Assembly: GCA_902780635.1 (NCBI GenBank)
Contig: CACZGH010000001.1
Location: forward strand, 186,001 to 250,000
Origin: an uncultured Prevotellaceae bacterium
GTDB lineage: Bacteria > Bacteroidota > Bacteroidia > Bacteroidales > Bacteroidaceae
Direction of reading: 5' to 3'
Length of the DNA stretch: 64,000 nucleotides
In this document: positions 43,262 through 52,253 of the stretch, one piece after another
Layout of the letters: each line of letters starts with the position of its first letter
How positions within the stretch are numbered: the stretch's first letter is position 1
Notes under the pieces: model-generated
Database searches by the model: none
What the model saw: the letters and a program-made list of their open reading frames with translations, nothing else
What the model was told of the DNA's origin: nothing
Position numbers and translations under genes: made by a program

Positions 43262-44573
43262 TAAAAAATTGGCTCATCTCCACTGTCATATTTTTATAAA
43301 TTGTCAGGTGACGCCGGATAGTTTCCCTGATTTCCTCTTCATGTTCACCTGCCATACGCAAGGAAGCGAGAATACGATGCTCCAAATCAGTATCTGTGAC
43401 GTGGTGCAAATAGTGCTCAGCGAGTTGTACTTCTCCCATCACCCCCTCCAGACGCGCGTCTATCGATACCGCCACGACAGGGATAGTCCGCTCCATACTC
43501 AGCACCGACGCATGATAGCGAGAGGTGAGCAGGATGTTCAGCTGGCGTATCAGGCCCGTCATCTGAAACACATCACAGGTTTTCGACGTGCATACCACAT
43601 GCGGACTTTCTAACTGTTGCGCCAACAACTTGCAGGCCTCAGCATCGAGTTGTTCCATTCCCAATACTATTGCAAAGGCATGATGCTCACGACAGTAGCG
43701 GTCAGTGGCTGCCGCCATCGCTGCCAGATAATGCTGGAATTGTTGGCGTCTCTCTTGACTATCCGTGAAGTAGTAGAGTTTGTCATACTGCTGCGAAAAA
43801 TCTCTGGTGATTATCGACCTCAACCATCGCCACAACGACGGCCGCACCGGCCAACAGAAGGGATTGAGTGGCTCCACGCCCATCAATGGCTGCTTCCCAT
43901 CCCACCCAGAATCGATCAGATGTTGTCGTGCCCATGCCGCCCCCTTTTCATCCTGAAACGTCCAGGCGGTGTCTGTGCCCACATGTCCGGACAAGCCAAG
44001 AGCATTCAAGTTGTGCAACGACGCTTCTGTCCGTACGATGAAATAGGTGTCACGGCACAGGTCGCTGCTCAGCCGGGCCAGCCAGCCATCAAGATGTCCT
44101 ATCTCAGAGCCATAGGCGATACATGGCTTACCTTGCCTACGCATAATGCCTGCAGCTTCGCAGAAAAACATGCAAAGAGCGTCAGCGAAAGTGGGTGTCA
44201 ACGTCGACCCTTCACACAGGATGGCCACATGATGGCGCGAACAGGCCCTCAGCAGAGAGAAGACGAAGACAGTGGTAAAACGCCACAGTCGCACTGCCTC
44301 AGGGAAATACCCTCTGACATTGTCCTTGCTGAGTGTCATCAACGTCAGTTGTGCTTGTGTGGTACCAAACGCCTGCTCCAGTTGCCTCGTCAGTGCCACT
44401 ACACGGGCATCCGCACCCGTGTTTCTGGCGCCATTGTAGCCCACGAGAAGTATCTTTAGCGGCTGTCCTTTTTGCCACTCCTCGTAGTGACACAGATGCA
44501 TACGGCTACAGGGTTTGACCCATCCTGCGAGCCAAACCACCAACCTGATGATATACGAGAAGAGTCTGTCCAA
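43164..44573 (-). CDS. polysaccharide pyruvyl transferase family protein, altered 3' end
   Basis: 469 residues of the CsaB/PssM family: ILLVGYNGARNTGADARV near the start (GGNxGD-type loop), an LCEGSTLTPTF stretch, TFQDEKG, GVEPLNPF, and a C-terminal TSRYHASVLSMERTIPVVAVS that carries the conserved RxH. It may add a pyruvyl ketal to a surface polysaccharide using PEP, or have another ketal/phosphate-transfer role. The last ~30 residues (after FFIAWL) are read out of frame from the GMC relic, so the native C-terminus was probably lost. Activity is uncertain but the catalytic core looks complete. Confidence 0.82.
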   Translation of the reverse strand: MDRLFSYIIRLVVWLAGWVKPCSRMHLCHYEEWQKGQPLKILLVGYNGARNTGADARVVALTRQLEQAFGTTQAQLTLMTLSKDNVRGYFPEAVRLWRFTTVFVFSLLRACSRHHVAILCEGSTLTPTFADALCMFFCEAAGIMRRQGKPCIAYGSEIGHLDGWLARLSSDLCRDTYFIVRTEASLHNLNALGLSGHVGTDTAWTFQDEKGAAWARQHLIDSGWDGKQPLMGVEPLNPFCWPVRPSLWRWLRSIITRDFSQQYDKLYYFTDSQERRQQFQHYLAAMAAATDRYCREHHAFAIVLGMEQLDAEACKLLAQQLESPHVVCTSKTCDVFQMTGLIRQLNILLTSRYHASVLSMERTIPVVAVSIDARLEGVMGEVQLAEHYLHHVTDTDLEHRILASLRMAGEHEEEIRETIRRHLTIYKNMTVEMSQFFIAWLRYTQCGPPRGHAASDKRRGSNASLAVAA

Positions 44574-44719
44574 TAAAAAGTTTTATGATTGCTTCAACTA
44601 CCAATAGTGTTGGCATATTTCCCTTAGGGGCACCAGCAGATGATATGGTGTCCTATGAGTGATCATGTTAACCGTCAGTCAGAAAGAGAGCGACGGAGCG
44701 TATAACGAATAAGAAGAAA

Positions 44720-44899
44720 TCACTGGGCGGGTTCCCACTTGCAACGGACGGGCGAAACGATGGCACCCTCTTTCTTCAGCGCTGCGAATGCCTTGTCAAC
44801 CACCTTGCGGTCGAGACCTGTCATTTCAGCCACTTTTCCTGCGTTCACGGGCTGTCCTGCCTCGCGCATAGCCTGCAATACTTGCTCTTTTGCTTCCAT
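44720..44899 (-). CDS. 59-residue winged-helix-like DNA-binding protein
   Basis: ATG at 44899 to TGA at 44720, 59 residues: EAKEQVLQAMREAGQPVNAG, then EMTGLDRKVVDKAFAALKKEG and the end SPVRCKWEPA. The order helix, helix-turn-helix (VAEMTGLDRKVVDKAFAAL), short wing fits a minimal winged-helix domain of the MarR/ArsR-like class that is small and widespread in Bacteroidales. A promoter-like TATCTTTG (minus strand, 45002-44995) lies about 90 nt upstream. It is divergent from the epimerase gene, which it might regulate (inference). It is shorter than usual gene-finder cut-offs. Confidence 0.8.
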   Translation of the reverse strand: MEAKEQVLQAMREAGQPVNAGKVAEMTGLDRKVVDKAFAALKKEGAIVSPVRCKWEPAQ

Positions 44900-44994
44900 A
44901 ATTTTTCTTGTTTTATAGTTTTACGATTGTTCAGATTCTTAGAGTTGCTGTTTTCAACCCAGTTAAAAAACTTGACTTTAGGTTCCTGACACTG

Positions 44995-45002
44995 CAAAGA
45001 TA
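44995..45002 (-). promoter_or_regulatory. promoter -7 element of the 59-aa regulator gene
   Basis: TATCTTTG on the minus strand. Leader of about 90 nt to the ATG at 44899. Faces away from the TATCTTTG of the epimerase gene at 45098-45105; the two are 95 bp apart with an AT-rich middle. Confidence 0.55.
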
Positions 45003-45097
45003 CAAACCTATAACGAGAAAACGGCAAAAAAATTGTACTTTTTTTAGTAATAACAGATTGTTTTAGGTAATAAATCGAAAAAAAGAAATGAACTTCG

Positions 45098-45105
45098 TAT
45101 CTTTG
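45098..45105 (+). promoter_or_regulatory. promoter -7 element of the epimerase-like gene
   Basis: TATCTTTG on the plus strand, leader about 18 nt to the ATG at 45131. No clean -33 TTTG. Confidence 0.55.
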
Positions 45106-45130
45106 CAAAGAACAAAAAAACACAAAGAAA

Positions 45131-46156
45131 ATGAGAATCTTATTAATTGGAGGAACAGGCACAATCAGTAGTGCCATCACACGACAACTTTCAGAGAGTG
45201 AGCATGAGACATGGTTGCTCAACCGCGGTACAAGAAAAACTGAAGTGCCATCCAACATCCGTCAGCTGACATGCGACATCAACGACGAGGAGGAGGTTCT
45301 AAGGAAGATGGGCGATATGACTTTTGACGCTGTGTGTGAGTTCATCGGCTTCCTGCCTCAGCAGGTGGAGCGCGACTTCCGGCTGTTCTCCGGACGCACA
45401 CGTCAGTATGTCTACATCAGTTCGGCATCTGCCTATCACAAACCTGTGAAAAACTATGTCATCAATGAGGGAACCACACTGGCCAACCCCCATTGGCAAT
45501 ACTCGCGCGACAAAATAGCCTGCGAAGAACTGCTGATGCGGCATTACCGGGAAGACGGTTTTCCTGTCACCATCGTGCGCCCCAGCCATACCTACAGTGA
45601 GCGGAGCGTGCCTGTGGGTATCCATGGACTAAAAGGCAGTTGGCAAGTGCTCAAACGTATGAAGGAAGGCAAACCCGTCATCGTACATGGTGACGGCAAC
45701 ACACTCTGGACCATGACCTGGAATGAGGACTTCGCCCGTGGGTTTATCGGTCTGCTGGGCAATCCACATGCCATCGGCGAGGCCTTTCAGATTATGTCTG
45801 ACGAATCACTCACATGGAACCAGATTTACGGAGCCATCGCCGACGCCCTTGGAGTGCCTTTCAAACCCTTCTACGTCTCATCCTCTTTTATTGCGTCAGT
45901 GGCGCCACCCTCTTACGACATGGAGGGCAATCTGCTGGGCGACAAAGCCTGCACCGTGGTGTTCGACTGCTCCAAACTGAAGCAGGCCGTTCCTGGCTAT
46001 CAGGCTCACGTACGGTTTGAGGAAGGTGTAAGGAAATGTCTCTCCTACATCGAAAGCCACCCAGAATGCCAAGTGGAAGACTCCGAGTTTGATCAATGGT
46101 GCGACCGAGTCATCTCTGCGTTGGAGGGAGTAGTTAAGGAGTTTAATTTTCAATAG
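45131..46156 (+). CDS. NAD-dependent epimerase/dehydratase family protein
   Basis: 341 residues, atypical extended SDR. N-terminal Rossmann motif IGGTGTIS, then VYISSASAYHKP (Ser) and YSRDKIACEE with the Tyr-Lys pair, then VRPSHTYSER. This arrangement matches the CSP41-like/isoflavone-reductase-like SDR branch, whose members act on UDP-sugars or have lost activity. No transporter or sugar gene is nearby to suggest a substrate. Monocistronic, with its own promoter, divergent from the 59-aa regulator. Confidence 0.88.
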   Translation: MRILLIGGTGTISSAITRQLSESEHETWLLNRGTRKTEVPSNIRQLTCDINDEEEVLRKMGDMTFDAVCEFIGFLPQQVERDFRLFSGRTRQYVYISSASAYHKPVKNYVINEGTTLANPHWQYSRDKIACEELLMRHYREDGFPVTIVRPSHTYSERSVPVGIHGLKGSWQVLKRMKEGKPVIVHGDGNTLWTMTWNEDFARGFIGLLGNPHAIGEAFQIMSDESLTWNQIYGAIADALGVPFKPFYVSSSFIASVAPPSYDMEGNLLGDKACTVVFDCSKLKQAVPGYQAHVRFEEGVRKCLSYIESHPECQVEDSEFDQWCDRVISALEGVVKEFNFQ

Positions 46157-46305
46157 TTGAAGAAACGCAGGAGTTATAGGAGTTCAGACATTACCACAGC
46201 TAAAAACTTTGAACCTCATGAAGTAAATGAGGGCTATTGTCTGCACTCCTCAACTCCTGAACTCCTCAACTCCTGAACTCCTAAACTCCTAAACTCCTTT
46301 TTAGT
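46157..46305. repeat. AGGAGTT / AACTCCT repeat block
   Basis: At one end GCAGGAGTTATAGGAGTTCAGACATT; at the other GCTATTGTCTGCACTCCTCAACTCCTG and five more AACTCCT units (landmarks in pieces under 20 bp: AGGAGTTCAGAC and GTCTGCACTCCT). The two halves are inverted copies that could pair. The sequence GGAGTGCAGGAGTTCAGACAATAG at 59284 onward is another copy. Confidence 0.7.
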
Positions 46306-46311
46306 CCAAGT

Positions 46312-46740
46312 TCATCCAGCGACGATGTCAAAAGCCTCTGTCATATAGATCCCCAATTTGACTGAATAGTCGAAATCACCGACTTGGTTCCAGGGAGCAT
46401 TGTAATAGATGGACTCTTTAATCACCACCTCGTCCTTGTCATAGTATTTCTTTGATATGATGCGATAGGTAAGCAAGTGCTCATCAAATTCATAGAGAAC
46501 TTCCGCCCTTACCGGTTTGCCAATCACGCCATCCCGCTTTGCATCCTTCTTGCAAGCTTTCTTGTTTTTGTAGTCATACCGTACCCAAAGCAGGTAGTTG
46601 TTGCGTGCGCGGTCCACACAGTTGCTGGCATTCACCACTACAGCCTCATTTTCCACCACCATCTGAAAGGTCTTCACCTGGGCAGATGCCACCGTGGAGA
46701 GCAACAACATCAAGAACAAAGAAACCATCATCTTTTTCAT
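46312..46740 (-). CDS. small secreted protein, unknown function
   Basis: 142 residues. Signal peptide (about residues 1-20, LFLMLLLSTVASAQ). The mature part is beta-rich with a W and many Tyr/Lys (NYLLWVRYDYKNKKACKKDAK, landmark LLWVRYDYKNK). Its pattern loosely resembles surface-adhesin E-like domains, but I am not sure. It lies 54 bp after the SH3-like protein gene on the same strand, probably one transcript. Confidence 0.65.
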   Translation of the reverse strand: MKKMMVSLFLMLLLSTVASAQVKTFQMVVENEAVVVNASNCVDRARNNYLLWVRYDYKNKKACKKDAKRDGVIGKPVRAEVLYEFDEHLLTYRIISKKYYDKDEVVIKESIYYNAPWNQVGDFDYSVKLGIYMTEAFDIVAG

Positions 46741-46794
46741 AAGCGCTTATTTACTATTGAGTTTGTTTATTTCGTTAAGGGATACCGTATGGGG

Positions 46795-47364
46795 TTATTT
46801 CAACAGACAGTATTTTGCAGAAATGTAAAACACGGTGCCATTGAACATCGTCTTATAAAAACCATTTTCCTTGCCCAGATACGGTAGTCGTGTACCCTTC
46901 GGAAGATAATAAGGCACCCACTCAGCCCTGAGCCCCCAATCATCTGTTTTTGGTTTTTTGTTGTCACGGATAAACTGATTGTGGTACACCGAGGCAGAGT
47001 TTTCCTCATTGTAGCAATAATAGCCGTATTTGGTGGAGGGTCCTTCTCTTAACCTAACATTCGTCCCATTCACTTGGAGATAATGTTCACCATTGGAACC
47101 AGGCAGACGGGTTACTTCTTTTGGTATCTCGACATCGGCTACGGGGTATGGCCAATAGTTGTAAGAGGCGCTGCCATCACTCATCACTGTGATCGCTACA
47201 CCTTTTTCCAAAGTAACAGGATGTGCCCAACGAGGATCTTCATACGTGTAGTTGCTTTTCATCACTACGACGATTTCCTTTGGCGTATTTTGAGCCATTA
47301 CATTGACAGTCTGACAGCAAAAAGCAATGACTGATAAAAGAAATACTTGTATTTTCGTCATCAT
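46795..47364 (-). CDS. secreted protein with SH3-like domain
   Basis: 189 residues. Signal peptide (about 24 residues, LLSVIAFCCQTVNVMAQ). After a beta region, GTNVRLREGPSTKYGYY is the hallmark of a bacterial SH3 (SH3b) fold, and the end GTRLPYLGKENGFYKTMF, VFYISAKYC completes it. SH3b domains bind cell-wall peptide or act as ligand modules. A clear promoter element lies upstream; the 142-aa secreted protein follows. Function unknown. Confidence 0.72.
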   Translation of the reverse strand: MMTKIQVFLLSVIAFCCQTVNVMAQNTPKEIVVVMKSNYTYEDPRWAHPVTLEKGVAITVMSDGSASYNYWPYPVADVEIPKEVTRLPGSNGEHYLQVNGTNVRLREGPSTKYGYYCYNEENSASVYHNQFIRDNKKPKTDDWGLRAEWVPYYLPKGTRLPYLGKENGFYKTMFNGTVFYISAKYCLLK

Positions 47365-47436
47365 TCAACTTAAGTTTGCGAAAGGTGAGTTATCATCTTA
47401 ATAATGCGGCTAAATTAGGAAATTAATCTGAAACAA

Positions 47437-47444
47437 CAAAGATA
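47437..47444 (-). promoter_or_regulatory. promoter -7 element of the SH3-like gene
   Basis: TATCTTTG on the minus strand; leader about 65 nt to the ATG at 47364. Confidence 0.55.
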
Positions 47445-47739
47445 TTCAGCGAATAATTTCCGAAAACTATCAACCTCGCATCTCTGTTCTTGGAATCAGG
47501 GGAAGAAATCAGAGGGAGAGGTACTAATTGCAACTCAATCCTACTCTCTGATGTTACTATTCCATTTCCCCATATAACAAATGGTGTTATGGGGGAGTCC
47601 GTTTACACGAGGCATCAGACGCAGATTCTTTTGTCAAGATTTATTACCAATTGCTTTGTCATTCGCAAAAAAATGACGATCTTTGCTCTAAAGAAATGTT
47701 TTTCTTTATCTTTACTAGCTTACAAATCGATTTTTTTTC

Positions 47740-47747
47740 TAAATTTG
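47740..47747 (+). promoter_or_regulatory. promoter -7 element of the susCD pair
   Basis: TAAATTTG on the plus strand, giving a leader of about 45 nt before the ATG at 47801. This supports starting susC there and not at the TTG or ATG codons further upstream. Confidence 0.6.
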
Positions 47748-47800
47748 CATCAGAAAGTACAATTGAGGAATACCATAAAACCATAATTATGTTCTCCACT

Positions 47801-50503
47801 ATGAAAAAAGTTACGACCACGGTCTTTTTCCTTGCACTGCTGGTGCAGACACAAATGGCTGTGGGGCAGTCGGCAACCGACCACGACACCCTGGCCACCG
47901 CCGCTCATTTCAGCGGAGGTTCGGCCGACAAGGTGACCCAAGAGCGCATGAACAAAGGACTTGTGACCAACTCGCTGAGTGCCTTGAGCGGTCAGGCGGC
48001 AGGCGTGCAGGTAACGAATGGCTCCAACCGCATGGCCATGCTGAGCAGTGTGCGCGTGCGCGGCACCACCTCGCTCACCGGCGGCAACGACCCCCTGGTC
48101 ATCATCGACGGTGTGTCGGCCGACCTGTCGGTGCTCTCCTCTATATACCCTGCCGACATCGAGAGTTTCACCATCCTGAAGAACGCCGCCGAGACCGCCC
48201 AATATGGTTCGCGTGGTGCTTCGGGCGTGATTCAGGTGACCACGAAAAAAGGCCATGGCGGCAAGTTCCGCATCTCATACGATGGCAATTTTGGTTTTGA
48301 GTCAGTATACAAGAATATCGAGGTGCTTGGCCGCAACAGCTATATCAACACCGCCCAATCACTGGGTTTGACCTATAACGACGGTGGCCATTCCACCAAT
48401 TTCCCCGACGCCATCACCCGCACGGGCACGGTGCACGGCCACCACGTAGCCTTTGGCGGTGGTAGTGACCAGAGCAACTACCGTGCCTCGGTAGGTTTCA
48501 TTGACCACAAGACCGTCATCGAGGTAGAGGAATACAATAATTTCGTAGCCAAACTCGACATCTCTCAAAAAGCCTTCGACAACCGTCTGTCAATCGACCT
48601 AGGCGTATTTGGTTCTACCCAAGGCAACAAGGACATTTTCGACGAACAGATGCTGTTCTACTCAGCCGCAGCGATGAACCCCACCTTCGGCAAAGGCATG
48701 AACAATAATGGCGGATGGGACAAGAACACCACCGCGTCGCAAGTGAACAACCCTATGGCCCTGCTACACGAGCAAGACCACAGCAAGAACCTGAGTTTTA
48801 ACACCCATATCAAGTTGGCCTACGACATCTGGCCCAACCTGAAGATGAGTCTCTTTGGCTCCTACTCTTTCGCCAGCACCGAGCACTCCCAATACCTGCC
48901 CACATGGGTGTGGGCACAAGGCCAGGCCTACCGTGCCGAGAAGAAGAATGAGGAATGGCTTACCAACCTCATGGTAGATTACTGGTGGGACTTTGACTCT
49001 GAGAATCGTCTGGAACTGACCGGACTGGGCGAATACCAAGTCAACACCGAGACAGGCTTTTGGACCACGGTGAGAGGATTCACCACCAATGCCTTCGGCT
49101 ACGACAACCTCGAGGCGGGGTCGCTTCGCCCCTATGGCGGCACGGGCTCAGGCTATGAGCGCCCCACCCTCGCCTCTGTCATGGGCTCGGCGAAATACCT
49201 GTTCAAACACCGCTATACGCTTTCGTTCACCATGCGTGCCGACGGCAGCAGCAAGGTGGGCAAGGACAACCACTGGGGACTGTTCCCCTCGCTTTCCTTC
49301 GACTGGGACGTGATGCGAGAGCGGTTCATGCATGGTGTGCCCTTCATCAGTCAACTGAAAATGCGTATGGGTTATGGCGCGTCGGGAAACCTCGGCGCCA
49401 TCGACTCGTTCAACTCGCTCAGTATGTTCCAACCCATGGGCATCGTCCCTGTCTACGGCTCGCCTATGGTAACTCTGGGCATAGCGAGCAACACCAACCC
49501 CGACTTGAAATGGGAGACACGCACCACCTTCAACATCGGTATGGATATCGGTTTGTGGAACAACCGTATGGTGATGACCGCCGAATACTACCGTTCGAAG
49601 ACCCGCGACATGCTCTATCTCTATGACGTGAGCATACCACCCTTCGCCTATAACAAACTGACCGGCAACCTGGGTAAGATGAGGAACGATGGCTTCGAGC
49701 TGGGTCTGGGCATCACACCGCTGGAGGCCCGCGACATGCAACTCAACATCAACATGAACCTGGCCTACCAGCGCAACAGGCTCATCTCACTTGAGGGCAA
49801 TTACGAGGACATCTACATGACAGCCAAGAACATCACATCCATTGGCTCACTCAACGGAGCCGGTTTCCATGGAGGCAACAACGATATCGTCTACCAAATA
49901 GTGGGCCAACCCCTTGGCGTGTTCTACCTGCCGCACTGCACAGGAGTGGTGGATGCTGGCGACGGCACCTACAGGTATGAGATAGCCGACCTCAACGCCG
50001 ATGGTGTGGCCGATGACGGCAGCGACCGCTACATTGCTGGCCAGGCCACTCCAAAGTGGACCTTAGGCTCGAACATCAGTTTCCGTTACAAGGACTTTGA
50101 CATCTCGCTCCAGATGAACGGCGCCTTCGGCCACAAGATCTACAACGGCACATCCCTCACCTATATGAACATGGGATCGTTCCCCGACTACAACGTCATG
50201 CCCGAGGCCCCCTCAAGGAAGATCTACGACCAAGTGGCCACCGACTATTACCTGGAGCGAGGTGACTACCTGAACTTCGACTACCTGACAGTGGGATGGA
50301 ACATTCCCATCCGGCGCTATACCCAGTTCATCAGTCAGCTCCGAGTGGCGCTGAGCATCAACAACCTGGGCACCATCACCTCATACAGCGGTCTCACCCC
50401 GATGATCAACAGTTATGTGGTGAACAACACCCTTGGTATCGATGACAAGCGCAGCTATCCCCCCTACCGTTCCTACTCACTCGGCGTGAGCATGTCGTTT
50501 TAA
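47801..50503 (+). CDS. SusC/RagA-type TonB-linked outer-membrane protein lacking the N-terminal domain
   Basis: 900 residues from the ATG at 47801 (an ATG at 47789 would add four). Signal peptide (KKVTTTVFFLALLVQTQMAVGQ-like). The plug follows almost at once: NSLSALSGQAAGVQV, VRVRGTTSLTGGNDPLVIIDGV, IESFTILKNAAETAQYGSRGASGVI, all SusC hallmarks. The usual ~80-residue carboxypeptidase-regulatory domain and the TonB box region are missing. The barrel ends YSLGVSMSF with a terminal Phe. With SusD it should import an oligosaccharide or peptide. No glycan enzymes flank it, so substrate is unknown. Starts 17 bp before the susD ATG's upstream spacer. Confidence 0.9.
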   Translation: MKKVTTTVFFLALLVQTQMAVGQSATDHDTLATAAHFSGGSADKVTQERMNKGLVTNSLSALSGQAAGVQVTNGSNRMAMLSSVRVRGTTSLTGGNDPLVIIDGVSADLSVLSSIYPADIESFTILKNAAETAQYGSRGASGVIQVTTKKGHGGKFRISYDGNFGFESVYKNIEVLGRNSYINTAQSLGLTYNDGGHSTNFPDAITRTGTVHGHHVAFGGGSDQSNYRASVGFIDHKTVIEVEEYNNFVAKLDISQKAFDNRLSIDLGVFGSTQGNKDIFDEQMLFYSAAAMNPTFGKGMNNNGGWDKNTTASQVNNPMALLHEQDHSKNLSFNTHIKLAYDIWPNLKMSLFGSYSFASTEHSQYLPTWVWAQGQAYRAEKKNEEWLTNLMVDYWWDFDSENRLELTGLGEYQVNTETGFWTTVRGFTTNAFGYDNLEAGSLRPYGGTGSGYERPTLASVMGSAKYLFKHRYTLSFTMRADGSSKVGKDNHWGLFPSLSFDWDVMRERFMHGVPFISQLKMRMGYGASGNLGAIDSFNSLSMFQPMGIVPVYGSPMVTLGIASNTNPDLKWETRTTFNIGMDIGLWNNRMVMTAEYYRSKTRDMLYLYDVSIPPFAYNKLTGNLGKMRNDGFELGLGITPLEARDMQLNINMNLAYQRNRLISLEGNYEDIYMTAKNITSIGSLNGAGFHGGNNDIVYQIVGQPLGVFYLPHCTGVVDAGDGTYRYEIADLNADGVADDGSDRYIAGQATPKWTLGSNISFRYKDFDISLQMNGAFGHKIYNGTSLTYMNMGSFPDYNVMPEAPSRKIYDQVATDYYLERGDYLNFDYLTVGWNIPIRRYTQFISQLRVALSINNLGTITSYSGLTPMINSYVVNNTLGIDDKRSYPPYRSYSLGVSMSF

Positions 50504-50522
50504 CCTCCAAACAGCCTACATT

Positions 50523-52130
50523 ATGAGAAAATATATCTTTATCACACTTACGGCACTCACCCTCGCCTCCTGTCTTGACGAGGATCCGCGCGACCGCCTG
50601 GCCGAAGACGAGGTGTTCGCCACCGCCACCGACCTCTACCTGAACACCGTGGCCAATCTCTACAACTACATCGGAGGGCATGAGGACGGCCAGGGCCTGC
50701 AGGGCACCACCCGTGGCATTTATGACCTGAACACCTTCACCACCGACGAGGCCATTCTTCCCACCCGTGGCGGTGACTGGTATGATGGAGGTCTGTGGCT
50801 CGAACTCTACAAGCATACCTTCCATGCTGGCACGGCCCCCATCGACAACTCATGGAACTATCTCTACAAAGTGATTGTGCTCTGCAACCAGTCGCTCGAC
50901 TACCTGCAAAAATACAGTCATCTGATACCTGCCGACCAACAGGCACCACTCCAAGCCGAAGTGAGAGGTATACGAGCACTGTGCTACTTCTACCTGCTCG
51001 ACCTCTTTGGCCGTGTGCCGTGGATCAGCTCATCAGGAATCTCGATGAACGAGACCGACCAGCTCGCGCGCAACCGCTTTTTTTGGAAACTCTATGACGA
51101 AGTGAACGAGATACTGCCCGACCTCCCTTCAGTGCGGAGCAACATGCAGGGCAACTATTATGGACGCATCACTGCTCCCGTGATGTGGTTCATCCTTGCC
51201 AAGATGACACTCAACGCCGAAATCTGGACCGATGACATCTGGACCGACGGCAAGCGCCTGAAAGGCAACGATATTTTCTTTACCATCGCCGACGAACAAA
51301 TGACAGCGTGGGAGGCATGTATCTACTATTGTGACCTGCTTACCAATTTTGGCTATAAGCTAGAGCCCATCTACTCTTCAAATTTCAACACCAAGAACGA
51401 GTTTTCTTCGGAAAACATCTTCACCATCCCCATGGACAAGACCCTCTACACCAACCAATTCAAATACCTATTCCGCTCACGCCACAACAACCACGGAGCG
51501 GCATTGAGCATGGCATCGGAGAACGGCACCTGCGCTACGGTAAGCGCCGTGCGCACCTATGGCTACGGCACGGATGATGTGGACAACCGCTATTACATGA
51601 ACTTCTTTTCCGACAGCGTGTATGTTGACAGAAACCTCGTGTTGCTCGACAATGGTGAGCCATTAGTGTATATGCCCCTTGCCGTGGAACCCGACCTCAC
51701 GGGCTCGCCCTACGAGAAGACCGCCGGCGCACGTATGTTTAAATACGAGATTGACCGCACCGCCTACAACGACGGACTGCTGCAAAGCAACGACATTGTG
51801 CTATTCAGGTATGCCGACGTGCTGCTCATGGTCTCGGAGGCCAAGGTACGGGCTGGTCTGAATGGTGACAAGGAACTGAACATGGTGCGCAAACGGGTGG
51901 GTATGGACAGTCGTCCTGCCACGCTCGACAATATTCTCGACGAACGCCTGATGGAGCTGCAATGGGAAGGCTGGCGCCGCCAGGACCTCATCCGTTTCGA
52001 CCGTTTCCATCTCGCCTATGACATGCGCGAGCAGGTGCCCAATGAGAACGACCGCCACACCATCGTATTCCCCATACCCGGCGGAGCCATCGACCTGAAC
52101 ACGAGGCTCACCCAAAACCCAGGCTATTGA
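50523..52130 (+). CDS. SusD/RagB-family outer-membrane lipoprotein
   Basis: 535 residues. Signal peptide with lipobox (TLASC). The SusD fold is seen in EVFATATDLYLNTVANLYNY, VRGIRALCYFYLLDLFGRVPWI and the C-terminal signature DERLMELQWEGWRRQDLIRF with a final NPGY. It caps the SusC transporter and binds ligand at the cell surface. Starts 19 bp after susC, so co-transcribed. A strong terminator hairpin follows. Confidence 0.95.
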   Translation: MRKYIFITLTALTLASCLDEDPRDRLAEDEVFATATDLYLNTVANLYNYIGGHEDGQGLQGTTRGIYDLNTFTTDEAILPTRGGDWYDGGLWLELYKHTFHAGTAPIDNSWNYLYKVIVLCNQSLDYLQKYSHLIPADQQAPLQAEVRGIRALCYFYLLDLFGRVPWISSSGISMNETDQLARNRFFWKLYDEVNEILPDLPSVRSNMQGNYYGRITAPVMWFILAKMTLNAEIWTDDIWTDGKRLKGNDIFFTIADEQMTAWEACIYYCDLLTNFGYKLEPIYSSNFNTKNEFSSENIFTIPMDKTLYTNQFKYLFRSRHNNHGAALSMASENGTCATVSAVRTYGYGTDDVDNRYYMNFFSDSVYVDRNLVLLDNGEPLVYMPLAVEPDLTGSPYEKTAGARMFKYEIDRTAYNDGLLQSNDIVLFRYADVLLMVSEAKVRAGLNGDKELNMVRKRVGMDSRPATLDNILDERLMELQWEGWRRQDLIRFDRFHLAYDMREQVPNENDRHTIVFPIPGGAIDLNTRLTQNPGY

Positions 52131-52159
52131 ACGACGGCTCATAGGGCAAACGCCATACA

Positions 52160-52195
52160 AACGGCCTCTTCCGACAAATATCGGGAGAGGCCGTT
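52160..52195. terminator. bidirectional terminator between susD and tnaA
   Basis: AACGGCCTCT-T-CCGA / TCGG-G-AGAGGCCGTT is a near-perfect 15-bp stem with a 6-nt loop. It ends in TTGATTTGAT on the plus strand and AT-rich sequence on the other. It lies 29 bp past the susD stop and 58 bp past the tnaA stop. Confidence 0.8.
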
Positions 52196-52253
52196 GATTT
52201 GATGGCAGTGCACAAAAGCACGCCTATGGGTACAGCTCCGGACGAAGAAGCGG

